The notes under the pieces are model-generated. The model had not been told where the DNA came from. It saw only the letters and a list, made by a program, of their open reading frames with translations, and ran no database searches. Shown here one piece after another: positions 26,438 to 35,345 of a DNA stretch of 64,000 bases (position 1 is the first letter of the stretch; every line of letters begins with the position of its first letter). The DNA is from JACCXM01 sp046328335 (GTDB taxonomy: Bacteria; Chloroflexota; Chloroflexia; Thermomicrobiales; UBA6265). Both the position numbers and the translations under genes were made by a program. The stretch lies in NCBI GenBank assembly GCA_046328335.1, contig JAXLWU010000024.1, positions 19,286 through 83,285 of the forward strand. Direction: 5' to 3'.

Positions 26438-26913
26438 GATTCGAGACACCGGTTGTCGAATCGCGGCTGACCATCCAGCCGGTTGAATTGGTGATATTCA
26501 GCGATCTGCGTGCATGCATCGTGGATCATCTGCGGCGGAATCTGCCGTTCGAAGGCGTCGGACTGCTTGCCATGCAAGAGGCGGATCGCGTTGGCGCGGT
26601 ACGCGCCATGGCGTACTATCCAGGAGAGAACGCGGACGTCTCCCCGATTCGGTATACAATGCGGCGGTGCGATGTTGCTTCGGCGCTCCGCGATATGGAT
26701 CGCCGTGGCTTCCGGCTAGGGGCGGTCGTTCACTCACACCCACGCACACCTCCCGTGCCTTCGGCGACCGACCTTGCAGAGGCGATCGGGCCGGAGATAC
26801 TAAGTGTGATTGTTGGGTTCACGCCGGTCGCCACGTTGCGAGCGTGGCAATTGGCGGGAGTCCACGGCTCCTCGGATCCAGGCTATCGAGAAGTCCGGAT
26901 CACGGATTCCTGA
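26428..26913 (+). CDS. JAMM/MPN metallopeptidase (M67 family)
   Basis: A 161-residue zinc isopeptidase-like protein. The JAMM signature is complete: E42 in FEGVGLLAM, then HSHP (H102, H104), six residues, S112 and D115. Bacterial relatives such as Mec of Mycobacterium cleave after the Gly-Gly of ubiquitin-like sulfur carriers; others are uncharacterised. The GTG at 26428 has GAGG six bases upstream and overlaps the end of the PucR gene. The substrate is not shown. A candidate within the window is the MoaD-MoaE fusion, but that is inference. Confidence 0.85.
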   Translation: MDLRFETPVVESRLTIQPVELVIFSDLRACIVDHLRRNLPFEGVGLLAMQEADRVGAVRAMAYYPGENADVSPIRYTMRRCDVASALRDMDRRGFRLGAVVHSHPRTPPVPSATDLAEAIGPEILSVIVGFTPVATLRAWQLAGVHGSSDPGYREVRITDS

Positions 26914-26969
26914 AGCCAAGTGGCGGTCGGGGCGAACGATGACCATTCGTCTCCGGGCAAGAGGTGGGA

Positions 26970-27569
26970 ATGGCAGCGGCGATTGCGAATCAGCGGGATT
27001 CTGCCCAAGGGGAAGTAGCGATCTCCTCACTCAACAACAACGAGGTGATCGTCGCATTGCTGCAGACGGTGAATCACCTGTCGCGCTGGCTGACCCCGGT
27101 CCACGAATGGCGCCTGCTTGAATACTCCACGCGCCGGGCGCAGCCTTCGGTGAAGGATGTGCTGCTGCGGATGCGTCAGACTGAAACGTGGGTTTACGGC
27201 TACCTCTACGCGATGGCGGCGCAATCCAATCCTGACCTCGATCTGCTGGAAGAACCGAGTCCCGCGCCAATGCAAGAAGAGGCCGATCGCCGGGCCGGCC
27301 CATTGGTGGTCATGTCTGAATTTCGCCGGCTCCGGCAGAGTTCGGTCTCGCTCCTGCGCGCGCTTCCGGACAACGCCTGGGATCGGGATGGCTATAGCCG
27401 CCGCTCCCGAAACTGGACCATTCGCCAGCTCGCGGAATATCTGGTCGAACGGGACCGCGATCACTTGCGCGAAATCGATGCCATTCTTGCCCAGTCCGGC
27501 GCCCGCGACGGGATCGCTCCTGTTTCCCGGGTGAGATTCGACGAGATCGATGATCCGTTTCCCGCCTAG
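26970..27569 (+). CDS. DinB-like four-helix-bundle protein
   Basis: A 199-residue protein, probably a DinB/YfiT-type metal-binding helical bundle. Typical elements are an N-terminal helix LLQTVNHLSRWLTPV, a middle helix VKDVLLRMRQTETWVYGYL, and the C-terminal WTIRQLAEYLVERDRDHLREI. Members act as thiol-dependent S-transferases or have no known activity. The metal-ligand histidines are not all obvious, so activity is uncertain. The ATG at 26970 follows GAGGTGGGA. It is 56 bases after the JAMM gene. Confidence 0.6.
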   Translation: MAAAIANQRDSAQGEVAISSLNNNEVIVALLQTVNHLSRWLTPVHEWRLLEYSTRRAQPSVKDVLLRMRQTETWVYGYLYAMAAQSNPDLDLLEEPSPAPMQEEADRRAGPLVVMSEFRRLRQSSVSLLRALPDNAWDRDGYSRRSRNWTIRQLAEYLVERDRDHLREIDAILAQSGARDGIAPVSRVRFDEIDDPFPA

Positions 27570-27640
27570 CGCGGCAGCATGACACCGCGAATCCTCCTGC
27601 CTTCGCCGCCGCACGATTCTGTGTTGGACTGACAGTAACC

Positions 27641-28060
27641 ATGGACCGACCCCTCGACCTGACGGAGGAATCGCGTTCTGCCGCAGCCCTGGGCAGGGAA
27701 TTTTTTGCCGCCATCGATGCGCGGGACCCTCGCCGTCTCCGCGCCACGCTGGCGAATCATGCGACATTTCGCGCGTTGCCACACCGGGATGCGATTCGCC
27801 CCGCCGATGAAGTCGTCGCCTATTTTGGCACTGTCGTAAGTTCGTACCCCACGGCCCGCTGGGAAGTGACCGACGTCATCGCCGAACCGGAGCGAGCGTG
27901 CGTCATGTTCACCCTACGCGAATTCTCTCCGCAACTTGGCCGGGAATTGATCTCGGAGCAAGTTGCGATCGTGCGAGCGAGCGGCGGGCAAATCGTCAGT
28001 GTTGTTGGCTTCTACGATACCGATGAGTTCCGGCGGCAATTCTGGTTCGATGTTGGATAA
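27641..28060 (+). CDS. SnoaL/NTF2-like protein
   Basis: A 139-residue cone-fold protein: a helical start (LGREFFAAIDARDPRRLRATLANHATFRAL) followed by beta strands (ARWEVTDVIAEPERACVMFTLRE, ISEQVAIVRASGGQIVSVVGFYD). The fold serves as a ligand pocket or as an isomerase or dehydratase in many small proteins, so a specific reaction cannot be assigned. It lies between the DinB-like and LutB-LutA genes on the same strand. Confidence 0.7.
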   Translation: MDRPLDLTEESRSAAALGREFFAAIDARDPRRLRATLANHATFRALPHRDAIRPADEVVAYFGTVVSSYPTARWEVTDVIAEPERACVMFTLREFSPQLGRELISEQVAIVRASGGQIVSVVGFYDTDEFRRQFWFDVG

Positions 28061-28132
28061 TTCTCGTTCCCCGGCTGGGGCTTCTAAGTTCCGGCGTCTA
28101 CCATCACGACTTACCCTAGTCTGGAAACCTGC

Positions 28133-30412
28133 ATGCCTGTAGTTGAGGCTCATAGCCTTCGACCCTCACTCCTCACAGAAACGGAAAAGAAACGCCGCGC
28201 AAAGGAGTTCGAAGAACTCCTGGATCGGGCGCTCGAGAACGAACGACTCTCCCGCACTCTGACCTCATTTCAGCAGGGCTGGCGAAGTGCTCGTGATCAA
28301 GCGACGGCGGAGATCGATTTTGCGTCGCTGCGAGCCGACCTCAAAGGCGCGAAGTCCGCTGTCACCGACGATCTCGAGACGTATATCGAACAATTCCGGC
28401 GCGCCGCTGAGTCTGCCGGAGCAACGGTCCATTTCGCGGCGGATGCGGAGGACGCGAACCGGATCGTTCTCGATCTTGCCCGCGAGCACGGGGTCTCACT
28501 GATCGCGAAATCGAAGTCGATGGTCAGTGAAGAGATCGAGTTCAATCACGCGGCGGAAGCGGCCGGTATCACCGCGATCGAGACCGACCTCGGGGAGTGG
28601 TTGGTCCAATTGCGGCAAGAGCGCCCGAGTCACATGGTCATGCCGGCGGTGCATCTTTCGCGACAGGAAATCGGCGTCGATATGTCTCGGGCGCTGGGGC
28701 GCGACATCTCGACCGAGAGCATCGCCGAGCAGGTCGCGACGGCGCGTGATGTCATCAGGGAGTCGTTTTTCGCCGCCGGGATGGGGATCACCGGCGCCAA
28801 CGCGTTGATTGCGGAAAGCGGCACCGTGATGATGGTCACCAACGAAGGGAACGGCCGGTTATGCGCCTCGACGCCGCCGGTGCACGTCGTCCTCGCCGGG
28901 ATCGAGAAACTGGTGCCCACCTTCGACGATGCCATGACCCAGATTCGGCTCCTCGCCCGATCCGGCACGGCACAACGGATTACCAGTTACACGACGTTCA
29001 TCACCGGACCGACACCGGGACATCAGATGCACATCGTGCTCGTGGACAATGGGCGCCGGACGATGGCACGTAAGCCTGAGTTCGTCGAGGCACTGCATTG
29101 CATCAGGTGCGCGGCATGCGCCAATGTCTGTCCGCCGTACCGAGAAACGGGTGGTCACGCGTTTGGCCACATTTACACTGGGGCCATTGGCCTGGTGGTC
29201 ACGCCGTTTCTACATGGCCTGGCGGCGGCCGCGGGACCACAGAGTCTCTGCCTCTCATGTAACGCCTGCGAAACGGTCTGTCCTGTCGGCATACCTTTGC
29301 CACGGCAGATCCTCGACGTGAGGGGCATGGTCGTCGAGTCGTTCGGTCTGAAGCAGCCAAAGCGCTCGATCCTGACGGTCTACTCCCGGCCGCATGCGTC
29401 CGCAATAGCACTGAAAGCGGCGCGGAAAATGCAGACTCCGCTGGTTCGTGATGGACGGCTCATTCGCGCCCGCAGCGTCCCGATCTTGCGAGGTCAGACG
29501 AGGTGGCGCTCGCTGCCGGCGCTGGCGCGGCGGCCGTTGCGGTCGCGATGGTCGGCCGGAAAATACTCTCGTCCGGAGGAGCCGGTCGTTCCGAACGGGG
29601 CGGCGGGTCGAGTTGTCGCCCTCTTTCCCGGATGCATGACCGACAATCTCTATCCAGAGCAAGGCGAGGCGATCAGAACATCGCTGTGTGGTTTGGGAGC
29701 GTCGGTCGTTTTCCCGGACGGCCTGCATTGCTGCGGTCTGCCGGCGTTGAACTCGGGCGATGTTCGCGACGGCAAGCGCATGGCGAAGCAGACCATTGTC
29801 GCGCTCGAACGAACGCCAGTGGAATTCATCGTTTCCGGGAGCGCCAGTTGCGTGGCAACCATCACCCAGGACTATCTCCATCTCCTCCGAGACGAACCCG
29901 AGTGGCGCGAACGGGCGCGGCGGGTAGCGGCAAAGGTGATGGATTTCACATCATTTCTCGATCGCATCGCCGCGCTGCCGCCAGGAAGTCTCGCTGACGG
30001 CGAACAGCAGGCAATCGCCTATCACGATTCCTGCCAAGCACTCAATGCCCTTGGCCTGAGAGACGAACCACGGCGAATTCTCCGCGATGTTCTGGGGTTG
30101 GAGGTCCACGACCTGTTCGAAAACCGCGTCTGTTGCGGATTTGGCGGGAGTTTTTCGTTCGAATACCCTGAAATCAGCGAACGGCTCATGAATCGAAAAC
30201 TCGATGACGTCGCGGCCACCGGAGCGCCGATCGTCGTGACTGACAATCAGGGCTGTATCCTCCAGCTGCGCGGTGGTGCTGACGCCGAATCGCGACCGAT
30301 CGACGTCAAACATCTTGCCGAATTGGTGGCTGAAGGCATCGCGCGCAAACGGAGTGGGCGACCAGGTCGGGGAATCGATGGGGAGCGCGTCAGCCGCGAA
30401 CGCGATGGGTGA
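28133..30412 (+). CDS. LutB-LutA-like fusion: LUD, two 4Fe-4S clusters and CCG domains
   Basis: A 759-residue iron-sulfur oxidoreductase combining two proteins that are normally separate. Residues about 1-300 form a LUD domain (MVSEEIEFNHAAEAAG, TGANALIAESGTVMMVTNEG). Ferredoxin-like motifs CIRCAACANVCPP (near 324) and CLSCNACETVCPVG (near 375) complete the LutB part. After a basic linker (about 410-490) comes a LutA/GlpC-like part with two CCG elements, HCCGLPALNSG (near 542) and VCCGFGGSFSFE (near 666). In lactate utilisation LutABC oxidise L-lactate to pyruvate; no LutC is seen. The gene overlaps the HAD gene by 35 bases. Confidence 0.88.
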   Translation: MPVVEAHSLRPSLLTETEKKRRAKEFEELLDRALENERLSRTLTSFQQGWRSARDQATAEIDFASLRADLKGAKSAVTDDLETYIEQFRRAAESAGATVHFAADAEDANRIVLDLAREHGVSLIAKSKSMVSEEIEFNHAAEAAGITAIETDLGEWLVQLRQERPSHMVMPAVHLSRQEIGVDMSRALGRDISTESIAEQVATARDVIRESFFAAGMGITGANALIAESGTVMMVTNEGNGRLCASTPPVHVVLAGIEKLVPTFDDAMTQIRLLARSGTAQRITSYTTFITGPTPGHQMHIVLVDNGRRTMARKPEFVEALHCIRCAACANVCPPYRETGGHAFGHIYTGAIGLVVTPFLHGLAAAAGPQSLCLSCNACETVCPVGIPLPRQILDVRGMVVESFGLKQPKRSILTVYSRPHASAIALKAARKMQTPLVRDGRLIRARSVPILRGQTRWRSLPALARRPLRSRWSAGKYSRPEEPVVPNGAAGRVVALFPGCMTDNLYPEQGEAIRTSLCGLGASVVFPDGLHCCGLPALNSGDVRDGKRMAKQTIVALERTPVEFIVSGSASCVATITQDYLHLLRDEPEWRERARRVAAKVMDFTSFLDRIAALPPGSLADGEQQAIAYHDSCQALNALGLRDEPRRILRDVLGLEVHDLFENRVCCGFGGSFSFEYPEISERLMNRKLDDVAATGAPIVVTDNQGCILQLRGGADAESRPIDVKHLAELVAEGIARKRSGRPGRGIDGERVSRERDG

Positions 30413-31121
30413 GGGACGGCCGCGCGCGGTCTTTTTCGATCTCGACGATACCCTGTGCGATTACTCGGGTGCGCGTGAACTGCGACTTCGCACGGCCTTC
30501 GGGCTGGCGTTCCAGCGTGACCAACAGGCGGCGCCGGAGGACGTCCTGGATCGGATGATTGTCGAATCGATCAGGATTCACCCGCATGCCGCGGATCATT
30601 TTGGCGACTTGCTCACCCGCTACGGCGTCGCAAATGAAGAATCGGCAGACGTGGCGGTGACCTGGTATCGACAGAACCGATTCCACGGTCTGAACTTGTT
30701 CCCGGACGCGCTGGCGACCATTGGCCAGGTGCGCTCGATCCTGGCGGAGGGGAACGCGCTAGCGCGTGGCCGAATAGGCATCGTTACCAACGGTCCCGCC
30801 GAGGTGCAGCGCGCCAAACTCGCCCGCCTCAGCATCGAAAATCATGTCGATTTCGCGATTGTTTCAGGGGAGGTTGGCGCCGAGAAGCCTTTGCCGGAGA
30901 TCTTCAGCGAGGCTCTGCGCCGGGCCGAGGTCGAGCCAGCCCACTCGCTGTTTGTCGGCGACTCGCTGGAGTTCGACATCGCGGGCGCCGCCCGGATCGG
31001 GATGCCAAGCGTGTGGGTCAATCGCCGTGGCTCCACCGTTCCAGACAACGAAATTGGTCCCACCCATGTCATTTCTTCGCTTTCCGAACTGCCATCGATC
31101 TTGCTGGGTTTGCGAGGATGA
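30378..31121 (+). CDS. HAD-superfamily hydrolase
   Basis: A probable phosphatase or dehalogenase-type hydrolase, 247 residues. Motif I is AVFFDLDDTLCDY with nucleophile D21 and D23, motif II is IVTNGP, and motifs III/IV are EKPLPEIF and LFVGDSLEFDIAGA. A helical cap separates motifs I and II. The pattern resembles pyrimidine 5'-nucleotidase or YjjG-like enzymes, but the substrate is open. The ATG at 30378 has GGGGA five bases upstream and overlaps the preceding gene; the ATG at 30405 is an alternative. Confidence 0.85.
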   Translation: MGSASAANAMGEGRPRAVFFDLDDTLCDYSGARELRLRTAFGLAFQRDQQAAPEDVLDRMIVESIRIHPHAADHFGDLLTRYGVANEESADVAVTWYRQNRFHGLNLFPDALATIGQVRSILAEGNALARGRIGIVTNGPAEVQRAKLARLSIENHVDFAIVSGEVGAEKPLPEIFSEALRRAEVEPAHSLFVGDSLEFDIAGAARIGMPSVWVNRRGSTVPDNEIGPTHVISSLSELPSILLGLRG

Positions 31122-31150
31122 CATCCGATGGATCAGCAATTGGATGTCCG

Positions 31151-32947
31151 ATGAAAGAAATCGGTGACCAGGTGAAACCAGTGCAAGTGAATCCTCGGTC
31201 GCGAAGGGCCGAGACCACGCGCCGCCGGTTTGTTGGTGGCGTGGGTGGATCCATGCTCGGAGCGTTCGTTGGGACTCGTTCCCATGTCGCCGCATGGCAG
31301 GACGAGGCGACCCCGACTGCGGTTGCGAGTAGGGAAGGGCTCGAGATCGTGGTGGTCGGCGGGGAATCGAGCGTCCCGGGCCGACCCATTCGCGGTGGCT
31401 CGTTGCGCCTCGACCGTCCCGGCGCGGCTTTGGGAGACTTCAATCCAAGCGCACTCGCGCAAGACCAGCAGATATCTCTCAGCTACCTCGAGCCGCTGGT
31501 GCGGCCGGACCCGGTTACGATGCGGCCCATGCCCTGGCTTGCCTCACGCTGGGAGTGGTTCGAACAGGGCCTGGAACTTGAACTCACGATCCGGAACGGG
31601 GTTGTCTGGCACGATGGCACATCGTTTACCGCTGCTGACGCGGCGTTTTCGTTCTCTGTCTACCGCGAGGACCTCGAATCTGTCTTTACTGGCCTGTTCG
31701 CACTCGTAACCGATGTTTCCGCCACATCCGACTCGTCCCTCCGGGTGACTTTCAGCGAGCGAGATGCGATGTGGTTGTTCAACGCGGCAACCCTTCCCGT
31801 ATTCTCTCGCCACCAATACGCCGATTTCTGGTCCGACCAACCGGAAGGCGCCCGGTCACTCTCCGGCTTCGATTGGGGTGCATCCCTGCCAGTGGGCACC
31901 GGCCCGTGGCAAGTCCAGGCTTGGACCGAGCAGTCAGTGCAGTTTGGACGCTTCAATCGTTATTGGCGATCGCCGGCGTGGTTCGACTCGCTGGAGGTCG
32001 GTGTCGACACCGGTGCTCGCAACAGACTGTCCTCCTGGACGGACGACCGGTCGGACATGATTTGGCCGCTCCCCGCAAGAGAAATCAACGAACTGAAAGA
32101 TGGGCCTGGCCGTTTGTATGTCGTCCCCGCCGCCTCAGTGATGTTCGCCGCGTTCAATTTCGCAAATCCGGCCCAGCCAAACGGGAGCGTGTGGTCTGAT
32201 CTGCGCGTTCGCCAGGCCGTTTCGATGGCGATCGACCGGGAGCGATACGCGAACGAGGTATTCGGCGGATATATGCGCTGGAGCGCCGCGGGGACCGTCG
32301 CTCAACCGTGGGCCAACGATTCGGACCTGACCAACCCTTCGTACAATCCACAGGCCGCCGCCGCGCTTCTCGGAGAAGCGGAGTGGATCGATTACACGGG
32401 TGACGGGCAACGAGTCGATCCCGCGGGCAACCCATTTGCAATTGTGGCAATCATGCGGCGAGATAGCCGTCCAGAGTTGGCGGCCATCCTGGCCAGGGTG
32501 GCGCGAGACCTCGCCGCCGTTGGCATCACGCTGACGATCGAGGCTCTCACGCCTGACGATTTTGACGATCGCTGGATCGTGCAGCGCGACTACGATCTCA
32601 TCGCTTATGCGTATGACGAGTTGCCGGGGTTTACGGACGTCGATCTCTACGGTTCGGCGTGGGACATTCGCCACAATCCCGTGGGCTGGAATCCGGGAGG
32701 CTATGCGAACGCGGAGGCCGACGCCGCGATCGATGAGTATCTCTCTGCCCAATCGATCACTCGACAGCGGGAAGCACTGTTGAAACTGCAAAAGGCGGCA
32801 AACGACGATCTGTTCGGCCTCTGGTTCGGCTTTCCGAACGACCTGGTCCTCGTCGCCGACCACATCGACGGTTTCAAGCCGAACATCAACTGGCAGACCG
32901 CCGATACGGCTGGGGTCTGGGAGTCACGAAGACCGAATCAGACCTGA
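31151..32947 (+). CDS. ABC transporter substrate-binding protein, family 5
   Basis: Exported solute receptor of the oligopeptide/dipeptide/nickel class, 598 residues. A twin-arginine-like signal TTRRRFVGGVGGSMLGAFV lies near 22-40. GGSLRLDRPG and LVRPDPVTMRPMPWLASRWEW begin the mature domain. LTIRNGVVWHDGTSFTAADA is the hallmark SBP_bac_5 segment, and VRQAVSMAIDRERYANEVFGG is also typical. No permease or ATPase genes are adjacent, so it may use a transporter encoded elsewhere. The ATG at 31151 is chosen; the ATG at 31118, overlapping the HAD stop as ATGA, is a real alternative. Confidence 0.88.
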   Translation: MKEIGDQVKPVQVNPRSRRAETTRRRFVGGVGGSMLGAFVGTRSHVAAWQDEATPTAVASREGLEIVVVGGESSVPGRPIRGGSLRLDRPGAALGDFNPSALAQDQQISLSYLEPLVRPDPVTMRPMPWLASRWEWFEQGLELELTIRNGVVWHDGTSFTAADAAFSFSVYREDLESVFTGLFALVTDVSATSDSSLRVTFSERDAMWLFNAATLPVFSRHQYADFWSDQPEGARSLSGFDWGASLPVGTGPWQVQAWTEQSVQFGRFNRYWRSPAWFDSLEVGVDTGARNRLSSWTDDRSDMIWPLPAREINELKDGPGRLYVVPAASVMFAAFNFANPAQPNGSVWSDLRVRQAVSMAIDRERYANEVFGGYMRWSAAGTVAQPWANDSDLTNPSYNPQAAAALLGEAEWIDYTGDGQRVDPAGNPFAIVAIMRRDSRPELAAILARVARDLAAVGITLTIEALTPDDFDDRWIVQRDYDLIAYAYDELPGFTDVDLYGSAWDIRHNPVGWNPGGYANAEADAAIDEYLSAQSITRQREALLKLQKAANDDLFGLWFGFPNDLVLVADHIDGFKPNINWQTADTAGVWESRRPNQT

Positions 32948-33141
32948 TTCGACCCGGAGTCTTTCGTTGCGGTGCCGCCAGAAAACGCGGGAGGGTCGCT
33001 CGCGGGGAACGACTCCTTCGAGTCTTCATCGACCTGCCTGTTTGTTCCTCTGGTTTCCGCATTGGAGGGCGTCGGAGTGTCATCGACCGAATAGATGATC
33101 TTGCCGAGTCCGGGATGGTCCTTGGCTGATTCGCCATCCAT
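32938..33141 (-). CDS. Small acidic protein with ESFPASDPP motif
   Basis: A 67-residue hydrophilic, probably unstructured protein. The segment DEDSKESFPASDPPAFSGG matches a motif found in small bacterial proteins of unknown function. The ATG at 33141 has a strong AGGAG 8 bases upstream, supporting it as a gene. Its 3' end overlaps the convergent binding-protein gene by 10 bases. The ABC permease gene ends its own frame 42 bases upstream on the same strand. Confidence 0.7.
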   Translation of the reverse strand: MDGESAKDHPGLGKIIYSVDDTPTPSNAETRGTNRQVDEDSKESFPASDPPAFSGGTATKDSGSNQV

Positions 33142-33183
33142 GATTCTTCTCCTGCTCACGGCGGAAAACGATTGCCGGCGCGA

Positions 33184-34089
33184 CTATTTCACGGAACCCG
33201 CGGTCAGACCCTTGACAATATACCTCTCAAGAACGATGCCAATCACCGCGAGCGGCGCGATCGCCGCGGTTGTCAGCGCCGCCATGGTCCACCACTTGAT
33301 ACCCTGGGAACTCACCTGGCCCGCGATGAGGAATGGCAGCGTGACGGCGTCTGTCGAGGCCAGGACAAGCGCGATGAAGTACTCATTCCAGCAGAGCACG
33401 ACGGTCAGGATATACGCGGCGACCAATCCAGGGCCAGCGATCGGCAGGACGATGCGCAGGAATGCACCCCAGATGGAGGCGCCATCGACTTGAGCCGCCT
33501 GTTCCAGTTCGGTCGGAATTGAATTGAACTGGTCGTACATGATCCAGATCACAATTGGCAGGTTCATGACGGTGTAGATCAGGATGAGTCCTTCACGCGT
33601 GTCCTTGAGTCCCAGATTGACGAACATGAGGAGAACCGGCAACGCAATGGCGGCCGGCGGCAGGATCAACTGAGACAGGAAGAAATTGCGAATCTGCGTG
33701 TTGTTGTACGGACCGTACCGGTATTGATAGCGTGAAAGCCCGTAGGCTGCCATCGAGCCGAGGATGACCGCCAGCGCCGCCGCGCTCAGGGAGACGACGA
33801 TGGTGTTCTCGAAATGGCGGAGGAAATTGGCGCGTTGCCCTGGTTCGTAAAGGAGCGGATACCACCCCTTGTCGTTGGGTTGGAAATCGACATAAGGCGC
33901 ATACTTGGGACCTTGGATGACCGCCTCTTTTGGCTTGATCGAGGTGGTGAGGGTCCAGTAGATCGGAAAGAGGCAGATGATCGCCCAGAGGATCAATCCC
34001 ACATAGATCGCGCCGCGCCCGACCGTCTGCCGGGCATCGAAGGATGCCGACCGGTTGATTTGTCTGGGCGTGACGGTCAGGGTGCTCAT
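33184..34089 (-). CDS. Carbohydrate ABC transporter permease (MalG-like)
   Basis: Inner-membrane channel subunit, 301 residues with about six helices (first at 27-49). The EAA loop that contacts the ATPase reads EQAAQVDGASIWGAFLRIVLP. The segment NTIVVSLSAAALAVILGSMAAYGLSR is typical of the second permease of CUT1 sugar transporters. It follows the MalF-like gene by 15 bases. No ATPase gene lies in the cluster. The sugar is not identifiable. Confidence 0.92.
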   Translation of the reverse strand: MSTLTVTPRQINRSASFDARQTVGRGAIYVGLILWAIICLFPIYWTLTTSIKPKEAVIQGPKYAPYVDFQPNDKGWYPLLYEPGQRANFLRHFENTIVVSLSAAALAVILGSMAAYGLSRYQYRYGPYNNTQIRNFFLSQLILPPAAIALPVLLMFVNLGLKDTREGLILIYTVMNLPIVIWIMYDQFNSIPTELEQAAQVDGASIWGAFLRIVLPIAGPGLVAAYILTVVLCWNEYFIALVLASTDAVTLPFLIAGQVSSQGIKWWTMAALTTAAIAPLAVIGIVLERYIVKGLTAGSVK

Positions 34090-34104
34090 GCGTGATGGTG
34101 ACCT

Positions 34105-35217
34105 TTAGTAGACGACATCGCGCACTCGACGGCCGGCGAACAGGAGTAACGCGGTGACCGAAACGAGCACGATGACCAGGAAGACCATTGCCATCGCGGT
34201 CGCGTAGCCGACATTGGTGCTCTCGACGCCTTCGCGGTAGATGTACAGGGAGAGGGTATCGGTGGCGCCGCCGGGGCCGCCAGCGGTAACCACACGCACC
34301 ACATCGACGAGTTTGAACTCGAAGATCACCCGGAGGACGATCGCGGTGAGTGACACAGGTAGCATCAGGGGAAAGGTGATGTCCCAGAAACGTTTCCATC
34401 CACTTGCGCCGTCGATTTGTGCTGCCTCGAACACCTCCGTGGGCAATGCTTGCAGGCCAGCCAACAGCAACACCATCATGAACGGAATGGCGATCCAGGA
34501 ATCCATAGCGACGATGCCGAGAAATGCGGGAACTTTTTGGTCGAAGAACGATACATTTTCAAGGCCGACTCGCTCCAGAAGTTTCGGCACAACACCGCGA
34601 TTTGCGTCCAGAATCGAGCGCCCGATCATCCAGCCAACAGCGACGGGGCTGATCATGAATGGAAGTAGGAACGCTACACGGAAAAACTTGCGTCCGCGAA
34701 TATTCTGATTGAGCAGTAGGGCAATGCCGAAGGCAACAACGAACTGAAATGGGATGGCAACGAGAACATATTTGAAGTTGTTGGCCAGTGCGTTCCAGAA
34801 GAAATCGTCAGTGGCCATGCGGCGAAAGTTTTCGAGACCATTGAACACGGGGCCGGAAATGCCGCCGAGGTCCCACTCGGTGAAGGCCACGATGAATCCG
34901 AAAATCGTCGGGAAGATGACTAGAGACAGCGTGATCTGCAATGCTGGAAGCAGAAAGAGCAGCTTCTGCCCCTGTTGCCCGCCGACAATGAACACCGCGA
35001 CATCCACGACGACAAACCAGATGACCACTAATATGGCTACCTGTCGCCAGGAGGCGAACCCTGGCTCGATGACGCCAAAGGTGTGCAACGCCTGGAGCAC
35101 GATCGCGCCGAGGGCGACGATCGTCATCAGGATGGCGGCGCCACGCACCACCACGTGGCCGAGGGGACGCGGCGGTGCGGACGACCTCATTGCTGGCGAA
35201 AGGACGGTCTCGCTCAT
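34105..35217 (-). CDS. Carbohydrate ABC transporter permease (MalF-like)
   Basis: The first channel subunit of a CUT1-type importer, 370 residues and about eight hydrophobic segments, two of them in an N-terminal extension (about 27-90). The EAA loop reads FEAAQIDGASGWKRFWDITFPL. The ATG at 35217 is chosen because AGGAAG lies 7 bases upstream; the open frame to 35418 runs through a perfect hairpin. It is separated from the binding-protein gene by 128 bases that contain that hairpin, so its expression is probably lower than that of the receptor. Confidence 0.92.
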   Translation of the reverse strand: MSETVLSPAMRSSAPPRPLGHVVVRGAAILMTIVALGAIVLQALHTFGVIEPGFASWRQVAILVVIWFVVVDVAVFIVGGQQGQKLLFLLPALQITLSLVIFPTIFGFIVAFTEWDLGGISGPVFNGLENFRRMATDDFFWNALANNFKYVLVAIPFQFVVAFGIALLLNQNIRGRKFFRVAFLLPFMISPVAVGWMIGRSILDANRGVVPKLLERVGLENVSFFDQKVPAFLGIVAMDSWIAIPFMMVLLLAGLQALPTEVFEAAQIDGASGWKRFWDITFPLMLPVSLTAIVLRVIFEFKLVDVVRVVTAGGPGGATDTLSLYIYREGVESTNVGYATAMAMVFLVIVLVSVTALLLFAGRRVRDVVY

Positions 35218-35288
35218 GCGCGATCTTCCTGGCTTCGCTCCGTAACTTGATGCCCTGTCGAAGAAGAAGATAGCGCAAGATGGCAACG

Positions 35289-35320
35289 GTTGAGCCTTCC
35301 ACGACCGTGGAAGGCTCAAC
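35289..35320. repeat. Perfect 14-bp intercistronic hairpin
   Basis: Arms GTTGAGCCTTCCAC and GTGGAAGGCTCAAC with a 4-base loop, between the sugar-binding-protein gene and its permease genes. No T-run follows on the minus strand, so it may stabilise the upstream mRNA or give partial termination, as intercistronic hairpins downstream of binding-protein genes often do. Confidence 0.75.
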
Positions 35321-35345
35321 GGTGGTCTGGCGGGCGCTACCCCGA

